Part shown: positions 1-8,544 of the stretch, one piece after another
How positions within the stretch are numbered: the first letter of the stretch is position 1
Layout: every line of letters begins with the position of its first letter
Origin: Rhodobacter sp.
GTDB taxonomy: Bacteria; Pseudomonadota; Alphaproteobacteria; Rhodobacterales; Rhodobacteraceae
Direction of reading: 5' to 3'
NCBI GenBank assembly: GCA_013824045.1
Contig: PNND01000046.1
Location: 1 to 16,991, forward strand
Length of the DNA: 16,991 bases
Made by a program: the position numbers and the translations under genes
Notes under the pieces: model-generated
Seen by the model: only the letters and a program-made list of their open reading frames with translations
The model's database searches: none
Told to the model about the DNA's origin: nothing

Positions 1-53
1 ATACCTGCCGGATCTCCGCAGGTCAGCGCGATCGGCGGCAAGGACGCGCTCAC
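1..53 (-). CDS. pdxA: 4-hydroxythreonine-4-phosphate dehydrogenase PdxA, N-terminal fragment (cut by window edge)
   Basis: Only the first 17 codons are visible, reading MSASLPPIALTCGDPAG and then the start of an Ile codon. The segment PIALTxGDPAGI is the characteristic N-terminus of PdxA, the NAD-dependent enzyme of pyridoxal 5'-phosphate biosynthesis that oxidises 4-phosphohydroxy-L-threonine. I place the start at a GTG whose last two bases and following A form the surA stop (GTGA, a 4-bp overlap). AGGAG lies 2 bases upstream, which is close but usable for a coupled gene. A TTG at 41 is a weaker alternative start. The order surA-pdxA is a common proteobacterial arrangement and supports the call. 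The remaining gene lies outside the window, so catalytic residues cannot be checked. Confidence 0.8.
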   Translation of the reverse strand, partial: MSASLPPIALTCGDPAG

Positions 54-1342
54 CGCTCCTCGATGATCGCTTCCGACCGCAGTTCTTCCATGAAGCCCTC
101 GGCCAAGGCGGTCAGCTGCTGGTTGCCCAACTGGTTGCGCACGGCTTCACGGTCGACCAGCGGCTTGTCCTCGGCTTCTGCCGCGTCGCTTTCGGCGGTT
201 GTCACCGGAATTTCGGCGGCATTCGGGTCGGCCTCGGGGATGCCGGTGCGCAGGCAAAGCATCAGCAATTCGTTATAGGTCCCGCGCCCACGCAGCACGC
301 TTTCGCCCGGGTCCAGCTTGGCCAGTTCCAGCCCGATATCCTGCGGCACGGCGTCCATCATCTGCTTGGTTACCCGCAACTGTTCGGCCGGCAGGCCGCG
401 CGCAAGGGGGTAGAGATCGCCGCAATCATCCGTCTGCTGGCGCACCACCGCCGGGTCCAGGTTCGGCGGCAGAGCGAACTGGGCATATTCCACCTCGACC
501 TGCGCCGGCATGGCGCTTTCCAGATCGCTGATGCTGTTCAACTGAAACAATACTACCGCCTGCGGCACCACGATCGGATCGGACACTTCACCCGGCGACA
601 ATGTCAGCACTTGTTGGGCAATGGCCGGTGGCAGATTGCTGATCGGAACCCAGTCCAGCCGCCCGCCGCGCCCGGCAGACGGGGCCGCCGAAAACTGCCG
701 CGCGGCAGAGGCGAAGCCCGCCTCCGAGCCGCTGTCTGCCTTGATAGCACGGGCCTGATCCAGCACGGGAGAGATGTCCTCGCCCTGCACCGGGATGATC
801 AGTTCCGAAAGAAGCACCTGCACCTGCGGGGTCTTGGCGTTCTCGGCCAGCGCCCGGTCAATCTGGGCTTCCGAGATGCGGACCTGCGAGGCGAACTTGG
901 TCCGCACCACATCACGCCACAATAGCCCATTGGCCACGAAATCGCGAAAGGTTTCCGGCGCCACGCCCTCTTGCGCCAGCGCTTCGGTGAACTGTTCCGC
1001 CGTCAGGTTGGCGCGGGCGGCGAATTCTTCCATGCCCTGCTTGACCTGTTCGGCGGTCAGGGAGATATCCATGTCCTTGGCCGCCTGAGCACCAAGACGG
1101 TCGCGCATCAGCGCGTCCAGCGCCTCTTTCTCGGGGTCGCCGGGCGCGCGCAGGGCGCGCAGGAACAGCATCCGCTGTTCCATTTCGAAATTGGTCACGG
1201 TCTGGCCGTTGATCACCATCCGGGGCGCAAACAGCCCGCCCTCCTGCGCCGGGGCCATGCCTGCCCCCATCGCCAGAAGCGATGCCCCCAAAAGCGCTGC
1301 CCTCATGGCCTCTGCCGCCTTGTTCCGCGAACGATCCGTCAT
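50..1342 (-). CDS. surA: SurA-like periplasmic peptidyl-prolyl isomerase / chaperone
   Basis: This 430-residue protein is a periplasmic chaperone for outer-membrane proteins. The start chosen (MTDRSRNKAA) gives a basic N-region, a hydrophobic stretch and a likely signal cleavage near APAQ-EGG around residue 33; GGGA lies 7 bases upstream. A second ATG at 1306 is a possible start. An ATG 60 codons further upstream would run into lptD and is rejected. Residues about 40-165 are the SurA N-terminal domain (VINGQTVTNFEMEQR). Residues about 172-268 form one parvulin-type domain, with GRGGRLDW near 224 and LSPGEVSDPI after it. Only one such domain is clear, whereas E. coli SurA has two; the region after 270 is divergent. 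It lies 46 bp after lptD, the gene for an outer-membrane client of SurA, and before pdxA, which it overlaps. Assignment to the SurA family is firm; isomerase activity is not shown. Confidence 0.87.
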   Translation of the reverse strand: MTDRSRNKAAEAMRAALLGASLLAMGAGMAPAQEGGLFAPRMVINGQTVTNFEMEQRMLFLRALRAPGDPEKEALDALMRDRLGAQAAKDMDISLTAEQVKQGMEEFAARANLTAEQFTEALAQEGVAPETFRDFVANGLLWRDVVRTKFASQVRISEAQIDRALAENAKTPQVQVLLSELIIPVQGEDISPVLDQARAIKADSGSEAGFASAARQFSAAPSAGRGGRLDWVPISNLPPAIAQQVLTLSPGEVSDPIVVPQAVVLFQLNSISDLESAMPAQVEVEYAQFALPPNLDPAVVRQQTDDCGDLYPLARGLPAEQLRVTKQMMDAVPQDIGLELAKLDPGESVLRGRGTYNELLMLCLRTGIPEADPNAAEIPVTTAESDAAEAEDKPLVDREAVRNQLGNQQLTALAEGFMEELRSEAIIEER

Positions 1343-1388
1343 TCCCGTATCCCGTATCCTGCCTTGCACCGTGTCTTGTCTTGTACCG

Positions 1389-3593
1389 TCATCGCCTGCA
1401 CATGCGCGCCGGTCCCGCCTCGGTTCCACCGCCAAAGCCAAGCAATTCGACCGATAGATCGACCGTCGTGCCTGGCCGCACAGTAGTGGATGACGTGAAC
1501 CGACGCGAGAGAGAAAGATCAACCAGCAAACACTCGTTCTTGAAGCTCACGCCGAAATCGGCGCTGCGATAGCTGTCGGCTTCGAAATCATAGCGACCCG
1601 CCGCGGTTGCCTGCCAGCCGGGGCTGATCTGATAGCCACCGCCCAACACAAGGTCCGATACGCGATTGGGCCGAGACTCGGCCAGATCGGCGACGGACCA
1701 GATATAGCCGGTGTTGAACCAGACCTGCGGGCTGCCATATTCGGCCAGCACTTCGCCGCGCGTCACCGTCAGATCATCATCGGAAATGACCCGCCCGGCA
1801 AAGTTCAAGCCATTGGCCGTTTCGGCCGTCACGGCCAGCAGCCAATCCGATGTGCTGCCGCTCAGCCCGGATGCATTGGAAAAGCCCGTCGCGGGTGCAT
1901 CGCGGAACACGCGGCCTGCTGTGATGCCCATCGTCCAGCCGGCCGGGTCGATCCGCGTCCAGCTGACGCCCAGATTGGCGCGAAGACCGGTTTCCACGAC
2001 ATCCGTTCCGGGAAAGCGGTTCAGCGAAAACAGATTGGATTCGTCAAACTCTACAAGGCGGCTGTCTTCGTTCGGGATCAGGTCTCCGTCATCATCAGAC
2101 CAGACAAGCTGCGCCACTGGTTCGATCACCTGCGCCACGCCATCGGCCCCTGCGCGCACCCATGGCCAGCGGAACTCAACCGCACCGGCGCCGTACAGGC
2201 GCGACGGGCTGCCGCCATAGGTGGCGTCGTCCGAGATATCAAAGGTATCCAGCCGCACCTCGCCCAAGGCAGCAAGGACGATGCCGTTGGTCGTCACCCA
2301 ATCCTTGCGCCAATCTGCGCCGATCGACAGGCGCTGCATGTCAGAGCCTTCGGAGATATCATCCGGGTCTGCCCCATCCAGCGGGTTCGAAGACTGCCGC
2401 GTGTGGGTATGGCTGCCAAAGCGCAACGCCCCTTCGCCCCCCAGCGCGCCCAACTGGAAGCGCTGGATATAGGTGGAATCGGTGACCAGATAGGGAGTGG
2501 CCGAGGGGAAATCTCCGGCACGCAACGTATCGAAATTGAAGATCCGGGCGGCGATGTATTCGTCCCGGCGGACCCGGTCCACCTGGATCGTATTGGTCAG
2601 GCGGTCGGTATCGCTGATCCCATAATCGGCCAGATAGGCATCGTCGCTGACCGCTTCGCCATGAAAGGCCAGCCGATAGCCGCGCGGAAGGCGGAACACA
2701 CCATCTGCGACCACATAGCCGCGCGTGTTGTTGGGCTGGATGTCATCCCGCGCAAGGGTGCCCGAGATCGCGATATTGCCCGTCTCGAACGCCTGCCGGT
2801 ACCGCACCTCCAGCGCCTTCGCGCCGCTGGTCGTCAGTGTCGGCGAAAAGGTAAGGTCGCGCGACGGGCCGAGAGCCACGAAATAGGGCAGGGTGACGCC
2901 GGTTCCCAGATCGGTCCGGTTGGTGAAGGTGGGCATCAGAAAGCCCGTACTGCGGTCCAACGTCGGATCCGGAATGCGCAGGCGCGGAATATAAAGCAGC
3001 GGCATGCCCGCCACGCGCAACTGGGCATGGTCGAAATAGATCTGTTGCGCCGTCTGGTCATGCAGCACGCGCCGGGCACGGATTTCCCATAAGGGCGTCG
3101 TACTGCCCGCACAGACCTTGCAGCTTGAGGCCACGGCATTGTCCAGTTGCAGATAACGCCCCTCGCTGCGCACCATCTGCGCCGCCGCCATCTGCAATTG
3201 CTGGTTCAGCACCACCCGCGCGCTTTGCAGGATGCCTTCGGTCAGGTCCGATGACAGATCGGCCTGCGCGGCCACGATGACGGTCGACCCGTCCTCATCC
3301 GTCAGGCGGATCGGGCCTTCGATGCGCAACTGATCGGTGCTCTGGTCAAAGACGATGCGTTCGGCCGTCAAGCGGCGACCCTGATAGAACACCTCGACCG
3401 ACCCTTCGGCGATCAGGCGGGAATCTGCCGCAATTTCAAGCCGATCCGCGATGAGGGTCGCGGTTTCCTGCGCCATCAACCCACCCGGAGAGGCCGAACC
3501 CAGCAGCGCCGCAACCGACAGCGCCAGCGCCAGCGGGCGGAATGCCGCAAAACGGCGGGGTTTTCGGCGGCGGAAATCGGGGCCACGGGCCAT
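1389..3593 (-). CDS. lptD: LPS-assembly outer-membrane protein LptD
   Basis: This 734-residue protein is the outer-membrane beta-barrel that inserts lipopolysaccharide into the outer leaflet. From the start MARGPDFRRRK it has a basic N-region, a hydrophobic core (LALALSVAALLG) and a signal cleavage near MAQ-ETA. An OstA/LptA-like N-terminal domain follows (ATLIADRLEIAADSRLIAEG, up to about residue 150). The rest is the LptD barrel, rich in alternating strands and ending in CRR. The start at 3593 has GGAGG 9 bases upstream and lies directly after the lptG stop. An in-frame ATG at 3602 would put the ribosome site against the codon. Four cysteines are visible: a C158-K-V-C161 pair and C688 and C732 near the C-terminus. 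This fits the two-disulfide logic of LptD, but E. coli has adjacent C-terminal cysteines. It is co-transcribed with lptF and lptG. Confidence 0.93.
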   Translation of the reverse strand: MARGPDFRRRKPRRFAAFRPLALALSVAALLGSASPGGLMAQETATLIADRLEIAADSRLIAEGSVEVFYQGRRLTAERIVFDQSTDQLRIEGPIRLTDEDGSTVIVAAQADLSSDLTEGILQSARVVLNQQLQMAAAQMVRSEGRYLQLDNAVASSCKVCAGSTTPLWEIRARRVLHDQTAQQIYFDHAQLRVAGMPLLYIPRLRIPDPTLDRSTGFLMPTFTNRTDLGTGVTLPYFVALGPSRDLTFSPTLTTSGAKALEVRYRQAFETGNIAISGTLARDDIQPNNTRGYVVADGVFRLPRGYRLAFHGEAVSDDAYLADYGISDTDRLTNTIQVDRVRRDEYIAARIFNFDTLRAGDFPSATPYLVTDSTYIQRFQLGALGGEGALRFGSHTHTRQSSNPLDGADPDDISEGSDMQRLSIGADWRKDWVTTNGIVLAALGEVRLDTFDISDDATYGGSPSRLYGAGAVEFRWPWVRAGADGVAQVIEPVAQLVWSDDDGDLIPNEDSRLVEFDESNLFSLNRFPGTDVVETGLRANLGVSWTRIDPAGWTMGITAGRVFRDAPATGFSNASGLSGSTSDWLLAVTAETANGLNFAGRVISDDDLTVTRGEVLAEYGSPQVWFNTGYIWSVADLAESRPNRVSDLVLGGGYQISPGWQATAAGRYDFEADSYRSADFGVSFKNECLLVDLSLSRRFTSSTTVRPGTTVDLSVELLGFGGGTEAGPARMCRR

Positions 3594-3594
3594 G

Positions 3595-4692
3595 TCAGCC
3601 ATCCTCCAGATGCAGAAGAAGGCCAAGCGCCATCATTGTGGCGGCCACGGGTGGGGCCCATGCGGCAAGTGCCACGGGTATCTGCCCGTTCTCACCCAGA
3701 ACCTGCGCGAAGTTGCGCAGGAAAAAGATCGCAAACCCGCTGAGCACGGCAAACAGCACCAGCGTGCCGGTCTTGCCGAACCGGGCATGCCGCATGGTGA
3801 ACCCTGCCGCCACCAGCACCATGGCCGCCAGAAGCAAGGGCTGCGCCAGTTCCATCTGGAACCAGACTTGATGGGATCGCGCCGAGAACCCCGCCCGTTC
3901 CAGCCCGGCGATGTAAGAGGGCAGCGACCAGAAAGGGATGGCCGAGGGTGATCCGAAACTGTCGCGGATAGCTTCGCGTGTCAGGTCTGAGGGCAGGGTG
4001 CTGCCATCGGGCATCCGGACCGAGCTTTGTTCGGGATTGGCGGCAGTCAGATCCCAGCGCTTTGCCCCTTCCAGTACCCAGGCCCCGGGTTCCAGCCGCG
4101 CGACATTCGCCTCAATCCGCGCGGCGGGCAGGCCATCGGAATCCAAGAGAAGGAAGCTTACGCCGTAAAGTTCGGTGCCATCCTGATTGGTGCGCGCAGC
4201 TTGAATAACAGTCTGGCCGTTGCCATCGCCTTGCCGCAGCCATAGGCCGTTTTCCGACACCGACATCGCGCTTGATCCGCCCCGCGCAAGATCGGCCTGT
4301 GCATTGTCATAAAGCCGGGTGGTCGCGGCGACAAAGGGGTTCATCACGGCCACCGCAACCAGCCCGCAGATCAGGGCTGTCACCACCGGCGCGATCAGAA
4401 AGCGCAGGCCCGACCGGCCCGCCGCCCGAACCACGACCAATTCGCTGGATCGGGCCAGCGCCATGAACAGTGAAATCGCGGCCAGCACCACGATCAGCGG
4501 CAGGATGCGGTACAGGCTTTCCGGCACATTCAGCGCGGCCAGATGCAGCGCCGAAACAAGCCCTGCATCGCTCTGGTTCACGCGGCGCAACTGATCGATC
4601 GTGTCGATCAGCAGCATGATCCCGAAGAACACCCCCAGAACCACCAGGAACGACCCCATGAACCGCCGCGCGATGTAAAGGCTGAGCGTCAT
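3595..4692 (-). CDS. lptG: LPS export ABC transporter permease LptG
   Basis: This 365-residue inner-membrane protein is the LptG half of the LptB2FG transporter, which extracts lipopolysaccharide from the inner membrane. Hydrophobic segments lie near residues 12-32, 58-80 and 96-118 and again near 282-299, 309-326 and 340-360. They flank a periplasmic beta-jellyroll domain of roughly 150 residues, the usual layout of the YjgP/YjgQ family. The motif ARSSELVVVRAAGRSGLR, on the cytoplasmic side after TM2, is the typical coupling-helix region that contacts LptB. The start overlaps the lptF stop as ATGA, with GAGGAG upstream inside lptF, so translation is coupled. A longer frame open to 4884 lies inside lptF and is rejected. 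LptB is not in this window. Confidence 0.93.
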   Translation of the reverse strand: MTLSLYIARRFMGSFLVVLGVFFGIMLLIDTIDQLRRVNQSDAGLVSALHLAALNVPESLYRILPLIVVLAAISLFMALARSSELVVVRAAGRSGLRFLIAPVVTALICGLVAVAVMNPFVAATTRLYDNAQADLARGGSSAMSVSENGLWLRQGDGNGQTVIQAARTNQDGTELYGVSFLLLDSDGLPAARIEANVARLEPGAWVLEGAKRWDLTAANPEQSSVRMPDGSTLPSDLTREAIRDSFGSPSAIPFWSLPSYIAGLERAGFSARSHQVWFQMELAQPLLLAAMVLVAAGFTMRHARFGKTGTLVLFAVLSGFAIFFLRNFAQVLGENGQIPVALAAWAPPVAATMMALGLLLHLEDG

Positions 4693-5810
4693 GCCGCCGC
4701 TCCTCGCAGATGCCTTGGCCTTTGCGCCAGATAGAGCAACAACGCAGCGATCCCAAGCCCGGTAAGCGGGGCCACGTAAACCGCAGGCCAAAGCCGTGCA
4801 TCGTCCAGCGCCATGGCAGAGCCGGTCGTGTTCAGAAGCTGCAGGAAGATCAGGATACCCACGGCGCCAAGGATCTGTCGCCACAGGCCAAAGCGGCTGA
4901 AGGCGCCAATCAAGAGGGTGGCAAAGCCCACCAGCGCTGCCGCGGCGCTGAGGAAAGGCTGCGCGAGCCTTGTATGCACCTCTTGCAGGATCGTGGCGCG
5001 TTCGGCACCCGTGCGGGCCTGCAATTCTTGCGGATCTGCAGAAAGAAGCTCTGCGGTGGTCAAGTGGTCGGGTGAGACAAGCGTCTGGGTCCTGTCGGCC
5101 AGCATTTCGGAAAGGTCATAGGTCACATCGTCAAAACGCGTGACTGACAGGCTTTGCCTGTCGTCACGGGTCAGGGTCTGCGCGATGCCATCAAACATCA
5201 AAAGGGTCGGCCCGTTTTCGCCCCGCGCCAGCAGCGCGCGGCGGGCGGTATAGGTGGTCCGCTCGGCGGCATTACGCTCATCCGACAGGAACAGGTCCCG
5301 CAATTCGCCCTGCTGGGTGATGTCGCGGATGTAGAGCGTCACCCCGGTGGCGGGGTGCATGAACTGCCCCTCGGTGAGATAGCGGGCGGTCACATTCTCG
5401 GCCAAGGCCGCCTCACGCTCCGACAGCATGGCCCCGCTCCACGGGACCAGCACATTCATCAGCAAGAGGTGCAACGCTGTGACGATTCCGCCGAAATACA
5501 GAACCGGCCGGGCAAGGCGAAAGCCGGAAAAACCGGTGGCCTGCATCACCACCAACTCGCTTTCCTGCGTCAGCCGGTTGGTCACATAAACCGTTGCCGC
5601 AAAGGCCGCGATGGGCAGAACCAGCCGGATCACGTTGGGCAGCATCAGAAGCGAGAATTCAAGGAAGACCAGCGCGGAATGGCCATCGCCGATCAGCCTG
5701 TCGAACAGGCCAACGGCGCGGTTGACCCAGTAGACAGACACAAGAATTAGGGCAAAGAAGCCGAACAGCGCAACAAGTTGCGACAGCAGATATCTGTCGA
5801 ATTTTGACAC
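4689..5810 (-). CDS. lptF: LPS export ABC transporter permease LptF
   Basis: This 373-residue protein is the LptF half of the lipopolysaccharide exporter and the first gene of the lptFGD-surA-pdxA operon. It has the family architecture of three N-terminal membrane helices, a periplasmic domain from about residue 125 to 260, and three C-terminal helices. The motif LTQESELVVMQATGFSGFR is the cytoplasmic coupling segment next to LptB. The start codon is GTG (GTGTCAAAATTC), with GGGGA 10 bases upstream. An ATG 11 bases earlier is in another frame. It shares the YjgP/YjgQ fold with lptG. I call it lptF because it precedes lptG in the usual order. Its promoter must lie in the 157-bp divergent gap shared with pepA. 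Confidence 0.92.
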   Translation of the reverse strand: MSKFDRYLLSQLVALFGFFALILVSVYWVNRAVGLFDRLIGDGHSALVFLEFSLLMLPNVIRLVLPIAAFAATVYVTNRLTQESELVVMQATGFSGFRLARPVLYFGGIVTALHLLLMNVLVPWSGAMLSEREAALAENVTARYLTEGQFMHPATGVTLYIRDITQQGELRDLFLSDERNAAERTTYTARRALLARGENGPTLLMFDGIAQTLTRDDRQSLSVTRFDDVTYDLSEMLADRTQTLVSPDHLTTAELLSADPQELQARTGAERATILQEVHTRLAQPFLSAAAALVGFATLLIGAFSRFGLWRQILGAVGILIFLQLLNTTGSAMALDDARLWPAVYVAPLTGLGIAALLLYLAQRPRHLRGAAA

Positions 5811-5967
5811 GCTGACTGCATCCCCGTTTCTTCGCTTTTGGTGAATCTAACGGAAATCCCCAGCGGGGAAAACTCATATCTGGTCAATCGCGGGCGGGGC
5901 GGGTAGCGTTTTGCCAATCTCTGCACCGCCGCTGTCCGGCATGTGCCTTCCGCCAAGGATTCCCCGC
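5811..5967. promoter_or_regulatory. Divergent lptF / pepA promoter region
   Basis: This 157-bp gap must hold the start signals for both the lptF operon (minus) and pepA (plus). It contains a small dyad, TCCCC-AGC-GGGGA at 5857-5869, and a TTAGAT hexamer on the minus strand (plus-strand atctaa near 5845-5850) that could be a -10 for lptF, though no good -35 accompanies it. The pepA ribosome site AAGGAT is at 5955-5960. I cannot name a regulator. Confidence 0.4.
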
Positions 5968-7440
5968 ATGACCCATCCCGTTCCGATTCATTTTCGCCCC
6001 GTCGATCTTGACGCCCTGCCGCGCATCACGGGGCGGATCGTGGCCTTTGCGGATGGGCCAAATGCGCTCAGCCCGGCCATCCGACGGCTGGACAAGCTGA
6101 CACGCGGCGCGGTGACAAGGCTTTTGAACAACGAAGCCTTTGACAAGCTGAAACCGGGTGAGGCGGTAGAATTGGCTTGGCCTTCGGGCCTGCTGGCCGA
6201 TGCGCTGCAGATTGTGCGTCTGCCCAAGCGCGCCGATATCGACAAGGCCCGCAAAGCAGGTGGCGCGATCGGCCGTGCGCTGACCCCCGCCGGCACGACC
6301 ATTCTGGCGGAAAGCCAGGCGCAAGCGGCCGAAATTGCCTTTGGTGTGGCAATGCGGGCCTATGATTTCAGCGCCCACAAGACAGGGGAGCGCAAGGTTC
6401 CCGGCCATGTCGCCTTCATGGTGGCCAACCCTGAGGCGGTGGCGGCGGCCGCCGCGCCGGGGGCTGCGGTGGCAGAGGGTGTGTTCTTCACCCGCGATCT
6501 GGTGAATGAACCAGCCAATATCCTGACCACCTATGATTTCGCCGCGCGGCTGGCCGCGATGCAGGAACTGGGGCTGGATGTCGAAATCCTTGAGGAAGAG
6601 GAACTGTCCAAACTGGGCATGGGCGCGCTTCTGGGCGTGGGGCAAGGATCGGAAAGCCCTTCCAAGGTCGTGGTCATGCAATGGCATGGCGGCGAGAAAG
6701 GCGCGCCCCCGTTTGCGCTGGTGGGCAAGGGCGTGGTGTTCGACACGGGCGGCATCTCGATCAAGCCTGCCGGTGGCATGGAAGATATGACCATGGACAT
6801 GGGCGGCGCAGGCGTGGTGGCAGGTGTGATGCGCACGCTGGCCCTGCGCAAGGCCAAGGCAAATGTCGTGGGTCTGGTGGGGCTGGTGGAGAACATGCCC
6901 GACGGGCGGGCGCAGCGTCCCGGCGATGTCGTCAAGACGATGAAGGGCGACACGGTCGAGGTGATCAACACCGATGCCGAAGGCCGCCTCGTTCTGGCCG
7001 ATGTGCTGTGGTATGCGCAGGAGCGGTTCAAGCCGGTGGGAATGATCGACCTTGCCACCCTGACCGGGGCGATCATCATCGCCTTGGGCCATGAAAACAC
7101 AGGCGTCTTTTCCAACAATGATGATCTGTGCAACGCCTTCCTGAAGGCCGCCAAGGCCGAGGGCGAGGGGGCATGGCGCATGCCCATGGGCGATGCCTAT
7201 GACGCCAAGCTGAAATCCCGCATCGCCGACATGATGAATGTGGGCGGGCGCGATGGTGGGGCCATCACGGCGGCGCAGTTCCTGCAGCGTTTCGTGAAAC
7301 CGGAAATCCCGTGGTGCCATCTGGATATCGCAGGCACCGCGCTGTTGAAATCCGACAGCACACTGGCGCCCAAGGGGGCGACGGGCTGGGGCGTCATGGC
7401 GCTGGATCGCCTGATCCGCGACAAGTTCGAGGCGAAGTGA
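5968..7440 (+). CDS. pepA: Leucyl aminopeptidase PepA (M17 family)
   Basis: This 490-residue cytosolic enzyme is a two-metal exopeptidase that removes N-terminal residues from peptides. The M17 signature NTDAEGRL is at 334-341. Predicted metal ligands are K254, D259, D277, D336 and E338, and the catalytic pair is K266 and R340. Each is offset by exactly 16 from the E. coli PepA residues K270, D275, D293, D352, E354, K282 and R356, so the active site is intact. The start (MTHPVPIHF) has AAGGAT 7-8 bases upstream; an ATG 19 codons earlier lacks a site and adds non-conserved sequence. It lies 7 bp ahead of holC, a pairing seen in many proteobacteria. Some family members also bind DNA; nothing here shows that. 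Confidence 0.95.
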   Translation: MTHPVPIHFRPVDLDALPRITGRIVAFADGPNALSPAIRRLDKLTRGAVTRLLNNEAFDKLKPGEAVELAWPSGLLADALQIVRLPKRADIDKARKAGGAIGRALTPAGTTILAESQAQAAEIAFGVAMRAYDFSAHKTGERKVPGHVAFMVANPEAVAAAAAPGAAVAEGVFFTRDLVNEPANILTTYDFAARLAAMQELGLDVEILEEEELSKLGMGALLGVGQGSESPSKVVVMQWHGGEKGAPPFALVGKGVVFDTGGISIKPAGGMEDMTMDMGGAGVVAGVMRTLALRKAKANVVGLVGLVENMPDGRAQRPGDVVKTMKGDTVEVINTDAEGRLVLADVLWYAQERFKPVGMIDLATLTGAIIIALGHENTGVFSNNDDLCNAFLKAAKAEGEGAWRMPMGDAYDAKLKSRIADMMNVGGRDGGAITAAQFLQRFVKPEIPWCHLDIAGTALLKSDSTLAPKGATGWGVMALDRLIRDKFEAK

Positions 7441-7447
7441 CGCTGCC

Positions 7448-7906
7448 ATGGGCGTGGTGATGTTCTATCACCTGACGCGGTCCTCGGTGGAGGAGACGCT
7501 TTTGATGCTGCTGCCCCGCGCCGTGGCGCAGGGCTGGCGCGTGATGCTGCGCGGCACCGATCCGGCGGCGCTGGAGCGGCTTGATGCGCGGCTCTGGACG
7601 GCGGAAAGCTTGCCCTTTCTGCCGCATGGCATGGCGGGCGGCCCGCATGATGCCGATCAGCCGGTGCTGATCGGGCAGGGCGCAATCGCCAATGATGCCA
7701 AAGGGTTGTTCCTGATCGACGGGGCCGAGACTGCGCCGGAAGAGGCACGGCCGCTGGAGCGGGTCTGGCTGTTGTTCGACGGGGGCGATCCGGCGCAACT
7801 GACCGATGCACGGGCCAAGTGGAAGGTGCTGACCGAGGCCGGTCTTGCGGCGCAATACTGGTCTGAGGAAAGCGGCAAGTGGGAAAAAAAGGCGGAAAAG
7901 GGCTAA
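7448..7906 (+). CDS. holC: DNA polymerase III subunit chi
   Basis: This 152-residue protein belongs to the HolC family. Chi is the clamp-loader accessory subunit that links the polymerase III holoenzyme to single-stranded-DNA-binding protein. The N-terminus (VMFYHLTRSSVEETLLMLLPRAVAQGWRVML) and the segment ESLPFLPHG are typical of the family, and length matches E. coli HolC at about 147. The start lies 7 bp after pepA, which indicates co-transcription. An internal ATG four codons later (MFYHL) is an alternative start. The gene ends with a run of seven A residues at 7884-7890 in a lysine codon context and converges on the protease gene, with 6 bp between the stops. Confidence 0.9.
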   Translation: MGVVMFYHLTRSSVEETLLMLLPRAVAQGWRVMLRGTDPAALERLDARLWTAESLPFLPHGMAGGPHDADQPVLIGQGAIANDAKGLFLIDGAETAPEEARPLERVWLLFDGGDPAQLTDARAKWKVLTEAGLAAQYWSEESGKWEKKAEKG

Positions 7907-7912
7907 GCGCCC

Positions 7913-8488
7913 CTATCGCCGCAGGATCATCCTGTCGCCCGCAATCTCAACCCGGTAGAGCGACAGATACTCCATCCCCAACAGTGAACCCGACATCTCG
8001 CCCTGATTGACCCAAGCGCTGAAGTCGTTGTCTTGATAGGGGCCGAGGGTGACGCTGGGCAATTCCACCCGCGCCGTCCGGACCGTTCCGTTCGCCGTCT
8101 GGGCCGAGCCAAGATACATCAGCGACTCCGGGTCGATCCCGACACGGCGGGCATCCCGATCAGACAGAACCATGTTGGTCGCCCCGGTATCAGCCAGAAA
8201 CTGGATGGGCGTACCGTTGATCTCCAGCGTCAGGTAGTAATGACCGTCCTCCGCTCGCGGCACTTCGATGGTGCCTGCCTCGGAGATCATCTGTTGCGGG
8301 GCGATGTCGGTGCGCAGATCATTCCAGAGCCCATAGCCCGCCATCACGCCGATGAAGATCAGGCCCCATGCGGCGGCGGTGCGCAATGCCTCGCCCATGC
8401 GCTTGCGGTATTCAACGATGATCCAGCCGCCGACCGCCGCCAGCAGCAGGACGAGGTAGAGCAGACGGCCTGTGGTTTCCGAATCCAT
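7913..8488 (-). CDS. Membrane-anchored retropepsin-like aspartic protease (TIGR02281-type)
   Basis: This 191-residue protein has two hydrophobic segments (about 8-26 and 38-55), followed by a single retropepsin-like domain. The catalytic motif D100-T-G-A is followed by TNMVLSDRDARRVGI, and LLGMEYL lies near the C-terminus. One-lobed aspartic proteases of clan AA act as dimers, and this layout matches a family widespread in alphaproteobacteria whose substrates are largely unknown. AGGAAG lies upstream of the ATG at suitable spacing. It follows marC by 56 bp on the same strand and may be co-transcribed with it. The protease domain probably faces the periplasm, since the two helices bring it to the same side as the N-terminus, but topology is my inference. 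Confidence 0.85.
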   Translation of the reverse strand: MDSETTGRLLYLVLLLAAVGGWIIVEYRKRMGEALRTAAAWGLIFIGVMAGYGLWNDLRTDIAPQQMISEAGTIEVPRAEDGHYYLTLEINGTPIQFLADTGATNMVLSDRDARRVGIDPESLMYLGSAQTANGTVRTARVELPSVTLGPYQDNDFSAWVNQGEMSGSLLGMEYLSLYRVEIAGDRMILRR

Positions 8489-8544
8489 GCGGTTTCTTCC
8501 TGTTTGCCAGCAGGATATGGGGGTGCATGCCGCAGATGGAAAGG

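Noticed and set aside
5884..7449. A 521-codon minus-strand frame opposite pepA
   Set aside because: It mirrors pepA, which has every catalytic residue. Its translation is rich in His, Arg and Gln without any recognisable domain, as expected of the antisense of GC-rich codons.
7884..7890. A7 run near the end of holC as a programmed frameshift site
   Set aside because: The frame continues normally to a stop a few codons later, with no downstream frame to join and no stimulatory structure.
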